A DNA stretch of 64,000 nt from Ananas comosus. Its lineage: Eukaryota; Streptophyta; Magnoliopsida; Poales; Bromeliaceae. Made by a program: the position numbers and the translations under genes. The notes under the pieces were generated by a model. That model made no database searches. It was not told the DNA's origin and saw only the letters and a list, made by a program, of their open reading frames with translations. Where the stretch lies: the NCBI RefSeq assembly GCF_001540865.1, contig NC_033635.1:5758678-5822677 (forward strand). The letters are read 5' to 3'. Positions 11,221 through 22,857 of this stretch are shown here, one piece after another. Numbering within the stretch: the first letter of the stretch is position 1; every line of letters starts with the position of its first letter.

Positions 11221-12387
11221 ATTGAGATATGTGGCCTTTGGACATGATGCTTATAATCACGCTTGCTTGCCTTTGTGCTCATTCGTAAAAGCTTGTGAGA
11301 GTCCTCTATACAAGCCGGCACTCTGGATATAACCTTTGTGACGACTGATTGCCCGTGCGTGATTGGGCGCCGAAATGGATTACCGTGAGGAAGGCTTATT
11401 CCTAGAGTGGGAATGTTAACTACCACGGGGCCATTAGGCACGGCAAAAGCCGGGACGTTACCATGTGTAAGTCCTTCGTTAATCGGGTAAAAGTTAGTAA
11501 ACTTGACATAGTACATCACAACTAGTTGATGCATATATAGTAGATGGACATACTAGTGGGTTATTACCTTGTGACGCTACTTGATAAATTCATAGTAGTT
11601 GGACATTTATATTAGTCATTATTTGTATTGACAACCTTAGTAGTAGTAAACCTACACACATATTGATTAGTATAGATGCATAGCTATATGATGATAATGA
11701 AAGAGTATTTCCCTTTATTTATTGCTTATAGCTTAAAAATGGACAAACATATAAATTTGCATATACAAATACTTGTGCATGTGACAGTAGAAGATCATAT
11801 ATCTGTTAGTTGACTTGATCTTATAGAGGCATGACTATAATTAAATCTAATCGATTAATTGTTACCATTATGCTTCATACTTTTTGTATATTATCATACC
11901 TCAGTTGACCTAGTGGTGTATTCCGCTACTCTCAGCAGCTTACCCACTGGGAACTATTGTTTAATAGTTCTCACGCCCTCTTTGTTGTTGTTTTTACAGA
12001 GCCTTCTACAGCGAGAAAGGCTAGGGATCGTGGCAAGGGTTTATCGGCTAGCTAGAGCCTCCTCGGCGTTATTATAGTCCGACCCGTCGACATCTTTCTT
12101 TTGGTTTAGCTGAAAGATGTACAAATGTATTTTGGTTAGAGATTTACTAGTATTCGAGATTTACCATTTGTTTATACCTATTGTATATCTTGTGAAGGTG
12201 TTTTTGTACTAGACTTCTTTATATAGTAGATTTATGTACTTGCTCTGATTGCCAAGTTTAGGATTTATTCCTACTTTCTTTCTTTGATGTTGTTGTTGTA
12301 GACGCCTTGTGTGCGCCGGGGATGCTTGGTGTACACGGCCGGTCTGTGCACACCGGGTGGGCTTTCGCTGTAGCCCGGGACATGACA
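11221..12387 (+). mobile_element. second LTR-type fragment ending GGGACATGACA
   Basis: Repeats landmarks of the preceding fragment in diverged form: GACCTAGTGG, then ACCCACTGGGAACTATT, GTTCTCACGCCC, an AGGGATCGTGGCAAGGG-like stretch, and a terminal CCCGGGACATGACA. Its 5' part is missing. It abuts the first LTR end, consistent with nested or tandem LTR remnants. An ORF on - (11115-11534) has no recognisable domain. Confidence 0.45.
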
Positions 12388-12540
12388 ATATTTTTTTTCT
12401 CAGTTCCGTTCTTACCTGTACTCGCTCCGAGTCTTCCTTCTCTGGCACCGATATCGGTGCCTGCGCCGGCGAAGGCGGAAGAGGAGGATGCGACATTGTT
12501 CTCGTTACCGTCGTGGAGAGTCGCAAAGCTGGTAGAAAAC
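12388..12540. repeat. fragment related to the 5.3-kb GC-rich repeat
   Basis: ATTTTTTTTCTCAGTTCCG followed by GC-rich GCCGGCGAAGGCGGAAGAGG. It resembles 5690-5860 in composition and motif order. Boundaries unclear. Confidence 0.35.
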
Positions 12541-12828
12541 TCTTATAATATATATTATATATATATATAGATATAGAATTGGACTAGAAATTACATTACT
12601 AGTATTAAAGTTATTTTACTATCGAGTTTCTTAACGCCTGGATGAAAATTCTTAAAGTTAGAGATAATAGTGCGTCCTCTATGGTTTGAGTAGTATCTCC
12701 CTACGTTTAAGTGGAGTGGTTGGCATTGAATATATAATCTAAGAGTGGAATTGATTTAAAGTGTAGATCTAACGGTTAAAAAAGCAATGCAAAGAGCCCA
12801 AATACTATTAATAACTATTCGCACAACA

Positions 12829-12830
<2 letters not shown>
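12541..12830. mobile_element. Micron-like element, short subfamily
   Basis: About 250 bp between a TA tract and a (CT)n tract. It begins near AATTGGACTAGAAATTACATT, carries GTTTGAGTAGTATCTCCC, and ends CAATGCAAAGAGCCCAAATA. Resembles 2281-2520. Confidence 0.5.
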
Positions 12831-12878
<48 letters not shown>

Positions 12879-12925
12879 CTTATATTTATAATAATAATAT
12901 ATATAGTATATTAATTATTATATAT
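12831..12925. repeat. CT-rich then TA-rich microsatellite
   Basis: Interrupted (CT)n followed by an AT-rich TATA/TAAT stretch. Confidence 0.85.
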
Positions 12926-13118
12926 TTATTATATAGTCGAATTTTTGATCCGGAATTTTTAATTGGTGAACGTATAATACCCGTATATATTACGTATCCG
13001 AATAACTATCAAATCCGTTTTTAGCCGTATTTTTCAACGAATTTAAAAATTAAAAAACGAATTTTATCCGAATTATATCTGTACTGAATTTTTGCTGAAT
13101 CCGAATTAACTAACTATG
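12926..13118. mobile_element. MITE-like fragment ending GAATTAACTAACTATG
   Basis: Shares TTTTTAATTGGTGAACGTAT and the terminal GAATTAACTAACTATG with the region 21460-21920, where the first motif is inverted relative to the second. Likely a small non-autonomous DNA element. No coding capacity. Confidence 0.4.
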
Positions 13119-13849
13119 CCTCCAGCCACTAAGATTGGTTTAGCTGCGATCAATCTCATCCGTTCATCTGCTCGCTCCCAACGTCCTTAATTAATTAATT
13201 GATATTTGAAGGGCAAATAAAAAAAATATTTGTTATATGAAGGGTATATAAGATAAGTGAGTTACGGTACGAGAGTATATTGGAATGGGCAAAATAGTAA
13301 TTTTTCAGAGATAACAGCAGCTAACTGACGAAACTTAACTCCAGGGGTATATTAGAAAGACTTGAAACATAAGAAGGGTATTTTCAATATTAGCCTTCTA
13401 AGAGGGATAAATAAGAAAATCGGAAACTTTTCAGGAATATATAGGCAATTGCCCCTAAAGACTAAATGAAATTATCGAAAGTTCATGGACTACAAATAAT
13501 GCCTTATTGACAATTCAAGGTCTCGTATGCCAAATCAAAAAGTCTGAGGACCAATATGAGCTTGACTCAAAGCTTGGGACTCGTAATATATACAATTATC
13601 CATTTAAATTGTAAGGATTCTAGAATGCATAAATGAATGATACAATTTGAACATGCATAATTTCTTACCTCTTTCTTCAAAAAAAAAAAAAAAGAGAATT
13701 CAGCGAATGATCAGAAAGAACAGCCAACACGTAATTTCCAAAGAAATTGAGCAAAAATAATTAAGTATGGTGTTTTTGTTGTTCATATGTAATATTTATA
13801 TGTCATAAGAAAGAGTTCTACAGAGAATAGTTAGAAGAAAAAAAAAAGT

Positions 13850-13855
<6 letters not shown>
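13119..13855. other. non-coding, no feature recognised
   Basis: AT-rich sequence with a poly-A run near 13680. Phrases such as AAAGTTCATGGACTACAAAT look like decayed MITE sequence. No gene. Confidence 0.4.

Positions 13856-13896
<41 letters not shown>
13856..13896. repeat. microsatellite (CA)n(TA)n
   Basis: About 14 CA units then a short TA run, directly left of a Micron-like element. The left tract here is CA instead of CT. Confidence 0.95.
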
Positions 13897-14433
13897 GCTA
13901 GGCTGGTATACTATCGGTAGAACGGAGGCCTCCGTACTACCAAGTTGTTTTCAATGATGCGGCTTCCAAATCAACAATCGGCTCCGTTAGACTTAATCTA
14001 CACTATTGAAAGTATTTGGAAACTAAATTTTATAATTTTTCAGTATCATTTACCTATCAAACGAGTAGTCTAAAAATGAACGGCTGAAAATAAAAATCTC
14101 ATAAAAAATAATGATAGAAGACTTGAATTTAAGATTAGAGGTACTAATTTTACTCTAAATAGTAAAAAAAATCTTTTATAAAAAATTCATCTAATTTGGA
14201 TTGTTTTACACTGTTAAATTTACAAATATATCACATCTACCATTAAAATTGTCAATTTTGAGACCTTTGGATCACTAGCCAAATGATGTCGAAAAATTAT
14301 AAAATTTACTTTCCAAGTATTTTTAATTGTGTAGATCAAGTCTAACAGAGCCCATCGTCGATTTGGATGCCGCATCATTGTAAACAACTTGGTAGCACGG
14401 AGGCCTCCGTGCTACCGATAGTATACCAGCCTA

Positions 14434-14435
<2 letters not shown>
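13897..14435. mobile_element. Micron-like element, best-preserved copy (539 bp)
   Basis: The left end GCTAGGCTGGTATACTATCG is the exact inverse of the right end. Just inside lies a self-complementary stretch, ACGGAGGCCTCCGT. Arms pair with mismatches for about 150 bp around an AT-rich core. The right side meets a long (CT)n(TA)n tract. This is the clearest template for the family. No ORF. Confidence 0.85.

Positions 14436-14525
<90 letters not shown>
14436..14525. repeat. compound microsatellite (CT)n(TA)n
   Basis: About 20 CT units then more than 20 TA units between two Micron-like elements. Confidence 0.95.
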
Positions 14526-14530
<5 letters not shown>

Positions 14531-15058
14531 CTGATGCTATCGGTAGCAACGGCCTCCGTTGCCAACCCGCCAAATTTTCTGATTGATGGAGCCTTCAAAT
14601 CGACGATGGCACCGTTGAACATGATCTATATCACTTGTAGTATTTAGAAATCAAATTTCAAATCTTTTCGATATCATTGACCTAATGATCAAAGGGTTTC
14701 AAAATTTATAATTTTAATGGTAGATATGAGGCGTTTTCTCGTTTAACAATGTAAAGCTATCCAAATCAATTTAATTTTGGTTAGAAAATTTTTTAAACTA
14801 TTTAGAAGAAGATCTGTACTCTCGATCTTGATTACAAAATTTCTATCATCACTTTTTAGAGGATATTCATTTTCAGCCGTTCATTTTTACGCCCACTTGA
14901 TGAACAGGAGAACAATATCGGAAAAGTATGAAATTTGATTTCTAGATACTTCAAGTGGTATAGATCATTTTCAATGGTACCAATCGTCGATTTGAAGGCT
15001 CCATCATCGCAAACAAATGGGTGGCAACGGAGCCCGTTTGCTACCGGTATTCCAGCTC

Positions 15059-15060
<2 letters not shown>
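14526..15060. mobile_element. Micron-like inverted-repeat element, copy 8
   Basis: The left arm (GTTAGCTGATGCTATCGG, then GATGGAGCCTTCAAATCGAC) pairs with the right arm ending TGCTACCGGTATTCCAGCTC. Closest to copies 1 and 5. Flanked on both sides by long (CT)n and (TA)n tracts. Confidence 0.8.

Positions 15061-15134
<74 letters not shown>
15061..15134. repeat. compound microsatellite (CT)n(TA)n
   Basis: About 25 CT units followed by about 12 TA units. Confidence 0.95.
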
Positions 15135-15136
<2 letters not shown>

Positions 15137-15648
15137 GAGTCCCACTACTATATTCTTATGAGTATGGTCGCCTTCATACTCACAAGTCATTTTCGATAAC
15201 AGATTTACTAAATCGACGATCCATACCGTTAAACATTATTTAGAGCATTTAAAACTTTTAGAAATCGAATTTTATAATTTTTTTGACATTATTTACCTTA
15301 TGATAAAAAAAAAATCTCAAAATTGATAATTTTTAACGATCAATATGGGATACTTGCTAGTTTAATGGTATAAAAGAATCGGAATTAGCTGAATTTTTGA
15401 TAGAAAATTTTATTCACTATCTAGATAAAAATTATTCATTTTTAGGACATCGTTTGATTTTGACTATTCATTTTATACTCGCCTGATAGACTTTATTATG
15501 ATTTTGAAAAATTACGAAATTTATTTTCTAGAAGTTTCAAATACTCTAGATCATATTTAACGGAGTGAATCGTTGATTTGAAAACTCCATTATCGAAAAT
15601 AATTTATCAATAGGAAGGATTTTATACTGATAACAGTATAATAGCCTA
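15135..15648. mobile_element. Micron-like inverted-repeat element, copy 9
   Basis: The left arm ACTATATTCTTATGAGTATG pairs with the right arm CTGATAACAGTATAATAGCC. Inner arms and core resemble copy 3. No microsatellite on its right side, which may be the original insertion edge or a deletion. Confidence 0.65.
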
Positions 15649-17165
15649 CTCAATATTCTATCATGGATTTTTGGAATCAGCTAAACTATCCATTTGGTCC
15701 TCAAATTACGAGGCATGTGACTCTTGCGTCCTTACATTTTTATTTATTGTAATTACTAACTCGAACTTTATAAATTATTACAATCAAATCTCACAACACA
15801 CTTTAATTAACTAAACATTGATGTTTCACATCTTAATTATTTTCGCGCTATCAATCACAATACTGTTTTATCATTTTTATATTAGCGGCACATAAATATT
15901 TAAGTCAATTAAATTAGATTGTGTAATCTAATTATAATAATTAAAAAAGCACCAAAAGTGTAATTTAGCCTTTGGAATATTAAATAGGAAGCTGATAATG
16001 TATAATATGTTGTAGCAATTAGTAAAGCTTGCCCCAACTGTACAAAGTTGATGTTACACAAGGCATCTTTCGTTGCACATAATTATTATTGCATTCTAGT
16101 TTTAACTATTTATAAATTTAAGTATAATATTTGAATCAATAAATTTGACTACAACTGGGACAGTTGAAACTGCGTAAAGAGATTCGACTATTCCTCTTAA
16201 AATTATATTCCAATAAGTTGTAGTTTCAAATACTGTAGCAATGGGCAAAGAATCGTACCACAAAATCAAACAAAAAATAAATTAAGTTCTAATTGTGCGC
16301 GACATTTTCAAGTACTTGCTTCTTTAATTATATTGTATTTACGATTACATCCAATCAAATAACTCCTTAGACTTGCAATTGGGTCTTATTTCTCTAGCTA
16401 ATAGAGATTCTCGCTACTTTTTTATAGCATCTGAAAAGGAAATTAAGATTAAAGAAACTTTTTCATAGCATCAGAAATGGAAAGATTAATAAAGAAATTA
16501 ACTTTTAAATTGGTGCCGTTAGACACTAATTCCAAATTAGTCCCTACTGTCCTACTCCTGCTGTAGTGTTTGGAGCAGCCATTCTACTAAATAAGCTTCC
16601 AAGTCCTAAAAATAAATATTCCAACTCAAAGCTCTCAGTTTTTGTTATAGTAGTAGATAATTATTTAAAATACTTAAAAATTTATTAGTGTTGGATCAAG
16701 TGAAAGTCACGTTCTGAGTCAATTTTATAGTCAAGCGTAAAGATTTAAAGATTTCTAAAGGCAAGTACAGGGACTGAGCAATAGAGTTTCGAAACCACAG
16801 CTGCGTTTCGGAATTCCGAAGGGTGCTCTGCAAAATTCGAAAGCGGTGAAGTTGGCTGGTGACTTAGGTTCTCGAACATAATCCTTTCAAAAGTGACAAG
16901 TTTATTGGTTTCCGAACCAAAGCCCGCGATAGACATGTTAAATTGGATTCTATTCTAACATGATCTAATATTTTTGAGATCATGAATGGTGCAGAATCAT
17001 CATGTGAAGACATTTTAAGAAATATCGACGGTTGGAAGTAAATCGGAGGCTTGGATGAATGGTGGTGATCTATTCCTACTTGTTTTGGGTTTGAGCAAAT
17101 TTTATAAACCTTATAATCTATATTTTTAAGGTTTTAGAGCTCAATTGTAAAATCCTAATTGAGAG

Positions 17166-17198
<33 letters not shown>

Positions 17199-17650
17199 AG
17201 AATAGTGTAAAAAAGATTTCTTGTATTAAATATACTCCTTATACTTTGCCCTATGGATTAATCAAAAAAAATATTTACAAGGTTTATTCATAGATGTAAA
17301 TCAATAAATCGTTGGTCGAACTATGTAAATTATATTCTTTTTTTTTAATTTCTTCGTTATTATTTCCATAGTTCTCTACAAATTTTTATATATGGGATCT
17401 GATTTTTCACTGTGTTATTGTGCCGAGAAGGTTAATTTCATGCGTGTTCTTTCAATTAGTATTCAATTAATATTTTTTGACTTTTCACACCACCAACTAT
17501 ATATAACCTACCAAAGATATTATAATAGTCCAATTAAATCTAATGTAATTTTTTGGTTCCATTGACCTACTTTGATATTTATTATCCACTAAACTATAGA
17601 AATATATAAGATGTTAAATTTTTCCAATGGATTTGGACACCGTGTTTGAC

Positions 17651-17690
<40 letters not shown>

Positions 17691-17972
17691 ATTGACAAGT
17701 TAATGGGAGGTGGGCCCCCAACAGTGACTCGTACGGTCGTATCATCATCAGTCCTAGCAGTTCATTTGACTTGACTTTGTATTTTTTTGTAATTATTATT
17801 ATTTGTAAGAAATATAAATCTAATGTATTAGATTTGATAAGAAATTATTATTTGAAAATCAAAACGTTTTTTATAAACATACCAAATTATAGATTTATAC
17901 TTCCAAAGTTTAAGTAATTAAATATATATATCCCTCCAAAATTTAAGATTGTTTTATATATATGTCTATTAT
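15649..17972. other. gene-free AT-rich stretch with two long poly-A tracts
   Basis: No convincing ORF or RNA gene. Pure A runs occur at about 17166-17193 and 17650-17688. They could be tails of old retroposons, but no element body was recognised upstream of them. Confidence 0.5.
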
Positions 17973-18310
17973 TTAGGGATGCAAATGGATACAGATTGGT
18001 GCCGATCCGTTCTGAATAAGGCAATAAGTTAAAAATAAAAAATAAAAAATAAAAAAATTATCTCAAATTCGCTTCGATTCGCTAAAAAATGGAGTAAGAG
18101 GCGGAAGGCCCTTTTTTTTATCCACTACGATCCATTTAAAATCTGGCAAGAGCCTGCTCCTATCCCAACTCGCTCGGAATAGTCCAGTAAGTGAAAGCAA
18201 AAAAAAAAAAAAGGGACAAAATCCAACAGCCCCGACCCATCAAGAAAATGGGACAAAATGTGGCAGGCTCCTCCCACCACCGAATCCGCTCCTGTTAGTT
18301 AAGTTTGTTT
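17973..18310. mobile_element. hAT-like element fragment
   Basis: Starts TAGGGATGCAAATGGATAC. Its first 13 bp are identical to the terminal inverted repeat of the element at 56090-57170. GC-rich runs such as CCCCGACCCATC are similar in style. No matching right terminus found, so truncated. Confidence 0.45.
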
Positions 18311-19278
18311 AACCATGATTAAAATAGAACCAAACAACGAAATCATATTTAATTAATGTATAAAATAACTTTTTTATCCTCCCAAACCTCCTACATTTAA
18401 ATGAATTAATTGCATATGATTCTTTATAAAGATATCGTATTGTAGATATATCCTTTCAAAATTGAAGTTACCAAACTTGTCTTTATAAAATTTAAATTTT
18501 TTTTTCATTTATACCCTACAGCTAGGTTTTTTATGTATGTCTTCTATTCAACCTTTGACATCTAAATTCCGCAAATTTCAAAGCAGTCATACATGAGAAG
18601 AAATAACCGATCTTTCACTAATATAGTTCGTCCAAAAGAGCAAAATAATAGAGAGGAGACGAACACTATGACGGAGGAGAAAAGGAGATGGTGCCGAGGC
18701 ATCAAAAATGAGTGGAAGAGAAAACGAAAAAGCAGAAAATCTTTAGGTGCAAATATGTGGGACATGAAAAATTGGGCGAGATTTGAAAAAGGAAGAAGCG
18801 GAAACCATTGGAAGGGACATTTTTGCATAATTAATTTCAGTATTTGGAGGGACACATTTGCAAAGATATAATTTCAGTACTTAGAGTGACATGTTTATAA
18901 AGATGACTCTTGTGTTTTTGTGAGGAAGACATGTTTTTCCGATTCGAGCCGTTAATCCTATTTGCAAGGACATAGTTGTAAGGATAATATTATTATTTTA
19001 TTTTTCTAACGGTTAGAAATAAATAGAGAACTACCGGCTCGAAACTAGAGGGATAAATATGAACATAACAGCATATTTTTGGAGAAACAAATTTAATTAT
19101 TTAAATTTTTTTAAAGATATATTTATAAAGAACTCTATACAATTAGTATTAGCGTTCCTATAAATGTACGTGGCCCAATTAATCAAATTCAAATCTGAAT
19201 TTATTATAAATAAAAGTTAATTCTAAAAGATATAAAATTGCTTGATATGATATATCTTATTCATTTTTCATCTATTAA
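18311..19278. other. non-coding, no gene recognised
   Basis: Overlapping ORFs on both strands (18562-18871) are lysine/arginine-rich or phenylalanine-rich and match no family I know. Phrases such as GGGACACATTTGCAAAGATA suggest a decayed repeat. Confidence 0.4.
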
Positions 19279-19440
19279 CCAACCAGCCAGCCTCACGTCA
19301 TTTCGAACATTTTTCATTGGCCCAATCTGAATTTATTATGGAAGGCCATTTAGACCGAGTCATGTTCGAAATGACGTGAGGCTGGATTGGGCCGAGTCAT
19401 ATTCGAAGTGGTGTGAGGCTGGTTGGTTGGGCCGAGTCAC
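19279..19440. repeat. inverted plus direct repeat (AATGACGTGAGGCTGG)
   Basis: CCAGCCTCACGTCATTTCGA at about 19285-19305 is inverted at 19362-19385. A diverged direct copy of the right arm follows (GAAGTGGTGTGAGGCTGG, GGGCCGAGTCA). The DNA could form a stem of about 24 bp with a 50-base loop. Confidence 0.7.
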
Positions 19441-19944
19441 AATTGAGATCCGTGGGCGCTGTATCTGTACGCTTTAAGTGAATTGGTTGCGTATTTCTAA
19501 CGTTTCGAGTTTTTGGGATCAATGGTTAGCGTCAGCTCAAGCTTTTGGAATTAATGATTAGCTATAAAAATATTTAAAAATAAGTTTTCAGAGAATAACG
19601 ATTTTTTCGTATAATTTAATAATGAACTTTTCTAACTTAATTATATTTGTTGATTGTTGATTAGTTTGCATTGCCTTTTGAATTAATCTACTCTTTCTTA
19701 TAAACTTTTAATTATAAAAGTAGAAATGAGTAATAGTTTGAGACAAGATCGACATTTAAAGTTGATTTTAAATGTTACAATTTTTTTTTTCTTTTCAATT
19801 TACCTGTAATTCTGCAATATCTCAAATAGTCCAATACTTTTCTAACCTCGCAAAGTCGGGAGCTCGAGCTCTATTTTTGCACCCCACTCCCCGTTTCTTT
19901 AATCTCTCAATAATATAGGATCTTTATCAAAAATAGTATCTATC

Positions 19945-20099
19945 ATCGACCATTCCTAGAACAAGTGGTAAAAGGTTTGATGGTTGGTATCCGAGATCCA
20001 AGTTCGAATCCTAATTGATTCAGATTTCTAGCTAAGTTTTTTTTCTAAATGAAATAAACGAAGCAGCTAGCGTATTATCTATCTCTCTCAAAAAAAAAA
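19945..20099 (+). mobile_element. tRNA-derived SINE
   Basis: An A-box-like AGTGGTAAAAGG near 19964 and a B box GTTCGAATCC at 20002-20011 have tRNA-promoter spacing. A non-tRNA body with TTTCTAAATGAAATAAACGA follows, then a poly-A tail at 20090-20099. This is the layout of plant short interspersed elements transcribed by RNA polymerase III. The 5' end is approximate and no target duplication was confirmed. Confidence 0.7.
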
Positions 20100-20149
20100 T
20101 GTGAAATCACAAGGGTGGTATTTGAAGTTTGGAGATTTTGTGAAGATAG

Positions 20150-20295
20150 GCCATCTCTTTGAATTTTACAGATTCGGACCAAATTTTTAAACAACTGAAC
20201 AAAATACTCTTATTTTTTTTCTCTCTCGTTCTTTTTGCTCTCTCCGACCTTTCTTCACTGTCTCCATGGCCCTCCACGATACTAACGAGCGCAGC
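20150..20295. repeat. fragment related to the 5.3-kb repeat, cut by a gap
   Basis: A lead-in (CAGATTCGGACCAAATTTTT) and pyrimidine tract similar to 5340-5460, then CCATGGCCCTCCACGATACT, ending at an N at 20296. Confidence 0.35.
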
Positions 20296-20296
20296 N
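20296..20296. other. assembly gap (single N)
   Basis: One N; true size unknown. Confidence 0.95.
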
Positions 20297-22006
20297 TTTT
20301 TTTTTAATGCAGTATGTTATCTATTTACACATATAGGTAACATGTCCAACTAATTTACCATGGTGCGTAACCGCAATAAAAAAGTCTACTGTATTATACT
20401 TGTACCACATCAGCAATAATAAGTCAATCATATCTTTTTTTAAGAAAAAATGTACAATAAAAATACTTTTTGATAATCATGATGTAATGAATTAATCCAA
20501 AAAATTTATTTGATTGGTCGGAGAAACAGCGTCATCAATATAACTAGGGTATTCTAGAATTTTTCCACCATGAAATAAAAGTGAATGCCATCCGTAGCAA
20601 TACGGCCACTGATATTTGATTTTATTTATTTATTCATTTTAGTGCTCGGGCATCTAAATTTACAACATTTTGTCCTTTTTTTTTAATCGATATTCAATTT
20701 CGACAATTTATTTGTATATCCACTTGACGCACAGAAAAATAATTTTGGAAAAAAACGTAAGATTTATGCCTCATTCATTTGGTATCGTTGCTGTTTTTCA
20801 ATTTTTTAAGCACGAATTCTGTAAAATTTAGTATGTTGGAGGTAACATCTTTTTTTTTTATTATTATTATTGTTATAGTTGGTTAGCTTACAATTCATCC
20901 AGCTGAGAAATAAATAATAATTTATTTTTAGAAAAAATAAAAAGTACAAAAAAAAGTATTTTTAAATTTTTATTTTTTGTTGTCAAGTATAAACCCCTAT
21001 ATCATTTGTTATATAAAACTTAACTAAAAAAATTAGAAAGTAAACAGGATACGAAACGAGGCCGTAGTTTTTCGATGCTACAAATATTTTAAATCACGCT
21101 CAACAGTACGGCACGTCAATTTTGATTCTCTATCATAAAAAGAGAAAAGAAAAAATAAAATCGTAGCCCGCTTGCTAGTAATAATATTAAACCAAGTGCA
21201 GGCTTCTAAATTACCAATTGTGCTTGCTGGCCCCAAATATCAGACTGTGCGTGGCTGAATTAGGCCCACTAACACCTTCCGACGGAGGCCCAACAAAATC
21301 TCCGGCCCAGATAGGGATGACAATTTTTCTCGCGGACCCGGGTCCCCTATAGGAAGTCGAATGTACTGGAGTGGTAAAAATTCGGTACGAGTATAATTTG
21401 AATAAAATTTCCATCTTAATTTTTAAGTTCGTCGAAAAATGCAGTTTAAAAAATGGATCCGCCAATTATCCGGATATGTGATTTACGTAGAAATTATACG
21501 TTCGCCAATTAAAAATTTGGGGTAAAAAATTGGGCCGTTAAACTAAGCTTTTTTGTCTAGATTTATGCTACTGGCGTACATTGTTATAAATTCTTAAGAA
21601 TATAAAAATAGAAAGCTACAAAATAATTCTCTATCTTCATTTTTTTTTTTTTCATGATCCATGTATTTCGAAAGTTCATAAAGTTTTTCAATAATTCGCG
21701 AATAATTCGGCAATAATTTGGAAAGGGATTTCATCCAAAAATTTTGCACATTTTTTTGGTCGAATAGTTCGGCATACGTGAATTATTCGCGAATAATGAA
21801 TTTAATTAAAAAAAATCACGTTTTATTCCGATTTTTTGGGAATAAATCATATTCGGACTGTTTTATTCGGATTTTTAATAATTCGTAAATAATTCGTGAA
21901 TTAACTAACTATGGAGCAGAATTCTATTTTTTTTTTTTCTAGAATTTGCATCCATCTACTTTTGCTTCCAAAAACTGCAGGTTTTATCATATTTGCTGAA
22001 GATATA
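20297..22006. other. gene-free stretch with MITE fragments
   Basis: No gene. From about 21311 a TAGGGATGACAATTTTTCTC motif resembles a hAT-type end. 21460-21920 shares TTCGCCAATTAAAAATT and GAATTAACTAACTATG with 12926-13118 and contains repeated AATTCG-type motifs. Confidence 0.4.
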
Positions 22007-22015
22007 TTAATAGAA

Positions 22016-22848
22016 GGGAAAAATATACAAGACCCCTTAAACTTTAGCTCTTTTATAGATAGACACAAGAATTTTCAATTTTGAAAATTAAAACCTCCTA
22101 AACTTTATCAAATAATCTGGCAGGCTCTTCTCCTGGATTGAAGTCACAATTATACAGCTATTTTGATCACGTAACACTCACATAATCTTGTAAAACTTTT
22201 AAATAAAAAAAAATAATAATAATTTCTTTTGATGTTTACAATTAAGCCTCAGTGTAGAAGAACAGAGTGAATATACCTTCAATTTATTGCCTTTCTTTTA
22301 TATGATAGAATAGAAAAAAAAAAAAAAAATAATGTCTTTAAATTTTAAAGCTTAATAATATTATATTCCAGGCATACCACCAATGCAGTTGCATAACTAG
22401 TAATTTCAGTTGCAGAAAGTGGCCTATTGAACTACTTAATAAAGTTTAAGAGGTTTTACAAAAACCACATATTCACCCAAAATTTGATTCTGAGTTCCGT
22501 TTTCGAGTCAATTTCATGCCAAAACGGATCTAGCTTGATCCAACATTTAAAGACATACTGTCAAGCAACTCAAACTGTAACTTTGTCAATCTACCAAGTC
22601 GTCCGGAAAGCAGTAAAAACTTCATATTCATCTAGAATTCAATTCTGAGTTCCATTTTCGCGTCAATTTACCGTCGAAACGGGTTTAATATGGTCAAGCA
22701 TTTTAAAGACACGCTGTCAAGCAATCCAAACTGTAACTTTGTCGATTTGCACAAGTCCAGCATATTATATGTTTAATTGCCAATACTGAAAGTTTATGTG
22801 TCTATTTGTCAACCAAATCAAGTTTAAGGGGTCTCTATGCATTTTTTC
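22016..22848. mobile_element. Mutator-like non-autonomous element with 9-bp target duplication
   Basis: Flanked by the identical 9-mer TTAATAGAA at 22007-22015 and 22849-22857. Terminal inverted repeats: the left begins GGGAAAAATATACAAGACCC; the right, read inverted, is GAAAAAATGCATAGAGACCC. Both continue CTTAAACTT. Nine-base target duplications are characteristic of Mutator-like elements. Inside is a two-copy tandem repeat of about 165 bp (22465-22780). No transposase. The 73-aa ORF within it is not a recognisable protein. Confidence 0.75.
22465..22780. repeat. two-copy tandem repeat, about 165 bp
   Basis: Both copies contain CTGAGTTCC, TTTTCG.GTCAATTT, AAAGACA..CTGTCAAGCAA and AAACTGTAACTTTGTC. 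The copies are about 80 % alike by eye. Confidence 0.75.
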
Positions 22849-22857
22849 TTAATAGAA

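Noticed and set aside
11115..11534. 139-codon ORF on -
   Set aside because: It crosses the LTR terminus at 11220 and has no recognisable domain.
18562..18871. Overlapping 92- and 97-codon ORFs on opposite strands
   Set aside because: No homology recognised, no splice context; sequence around it looks like decayed repeat.
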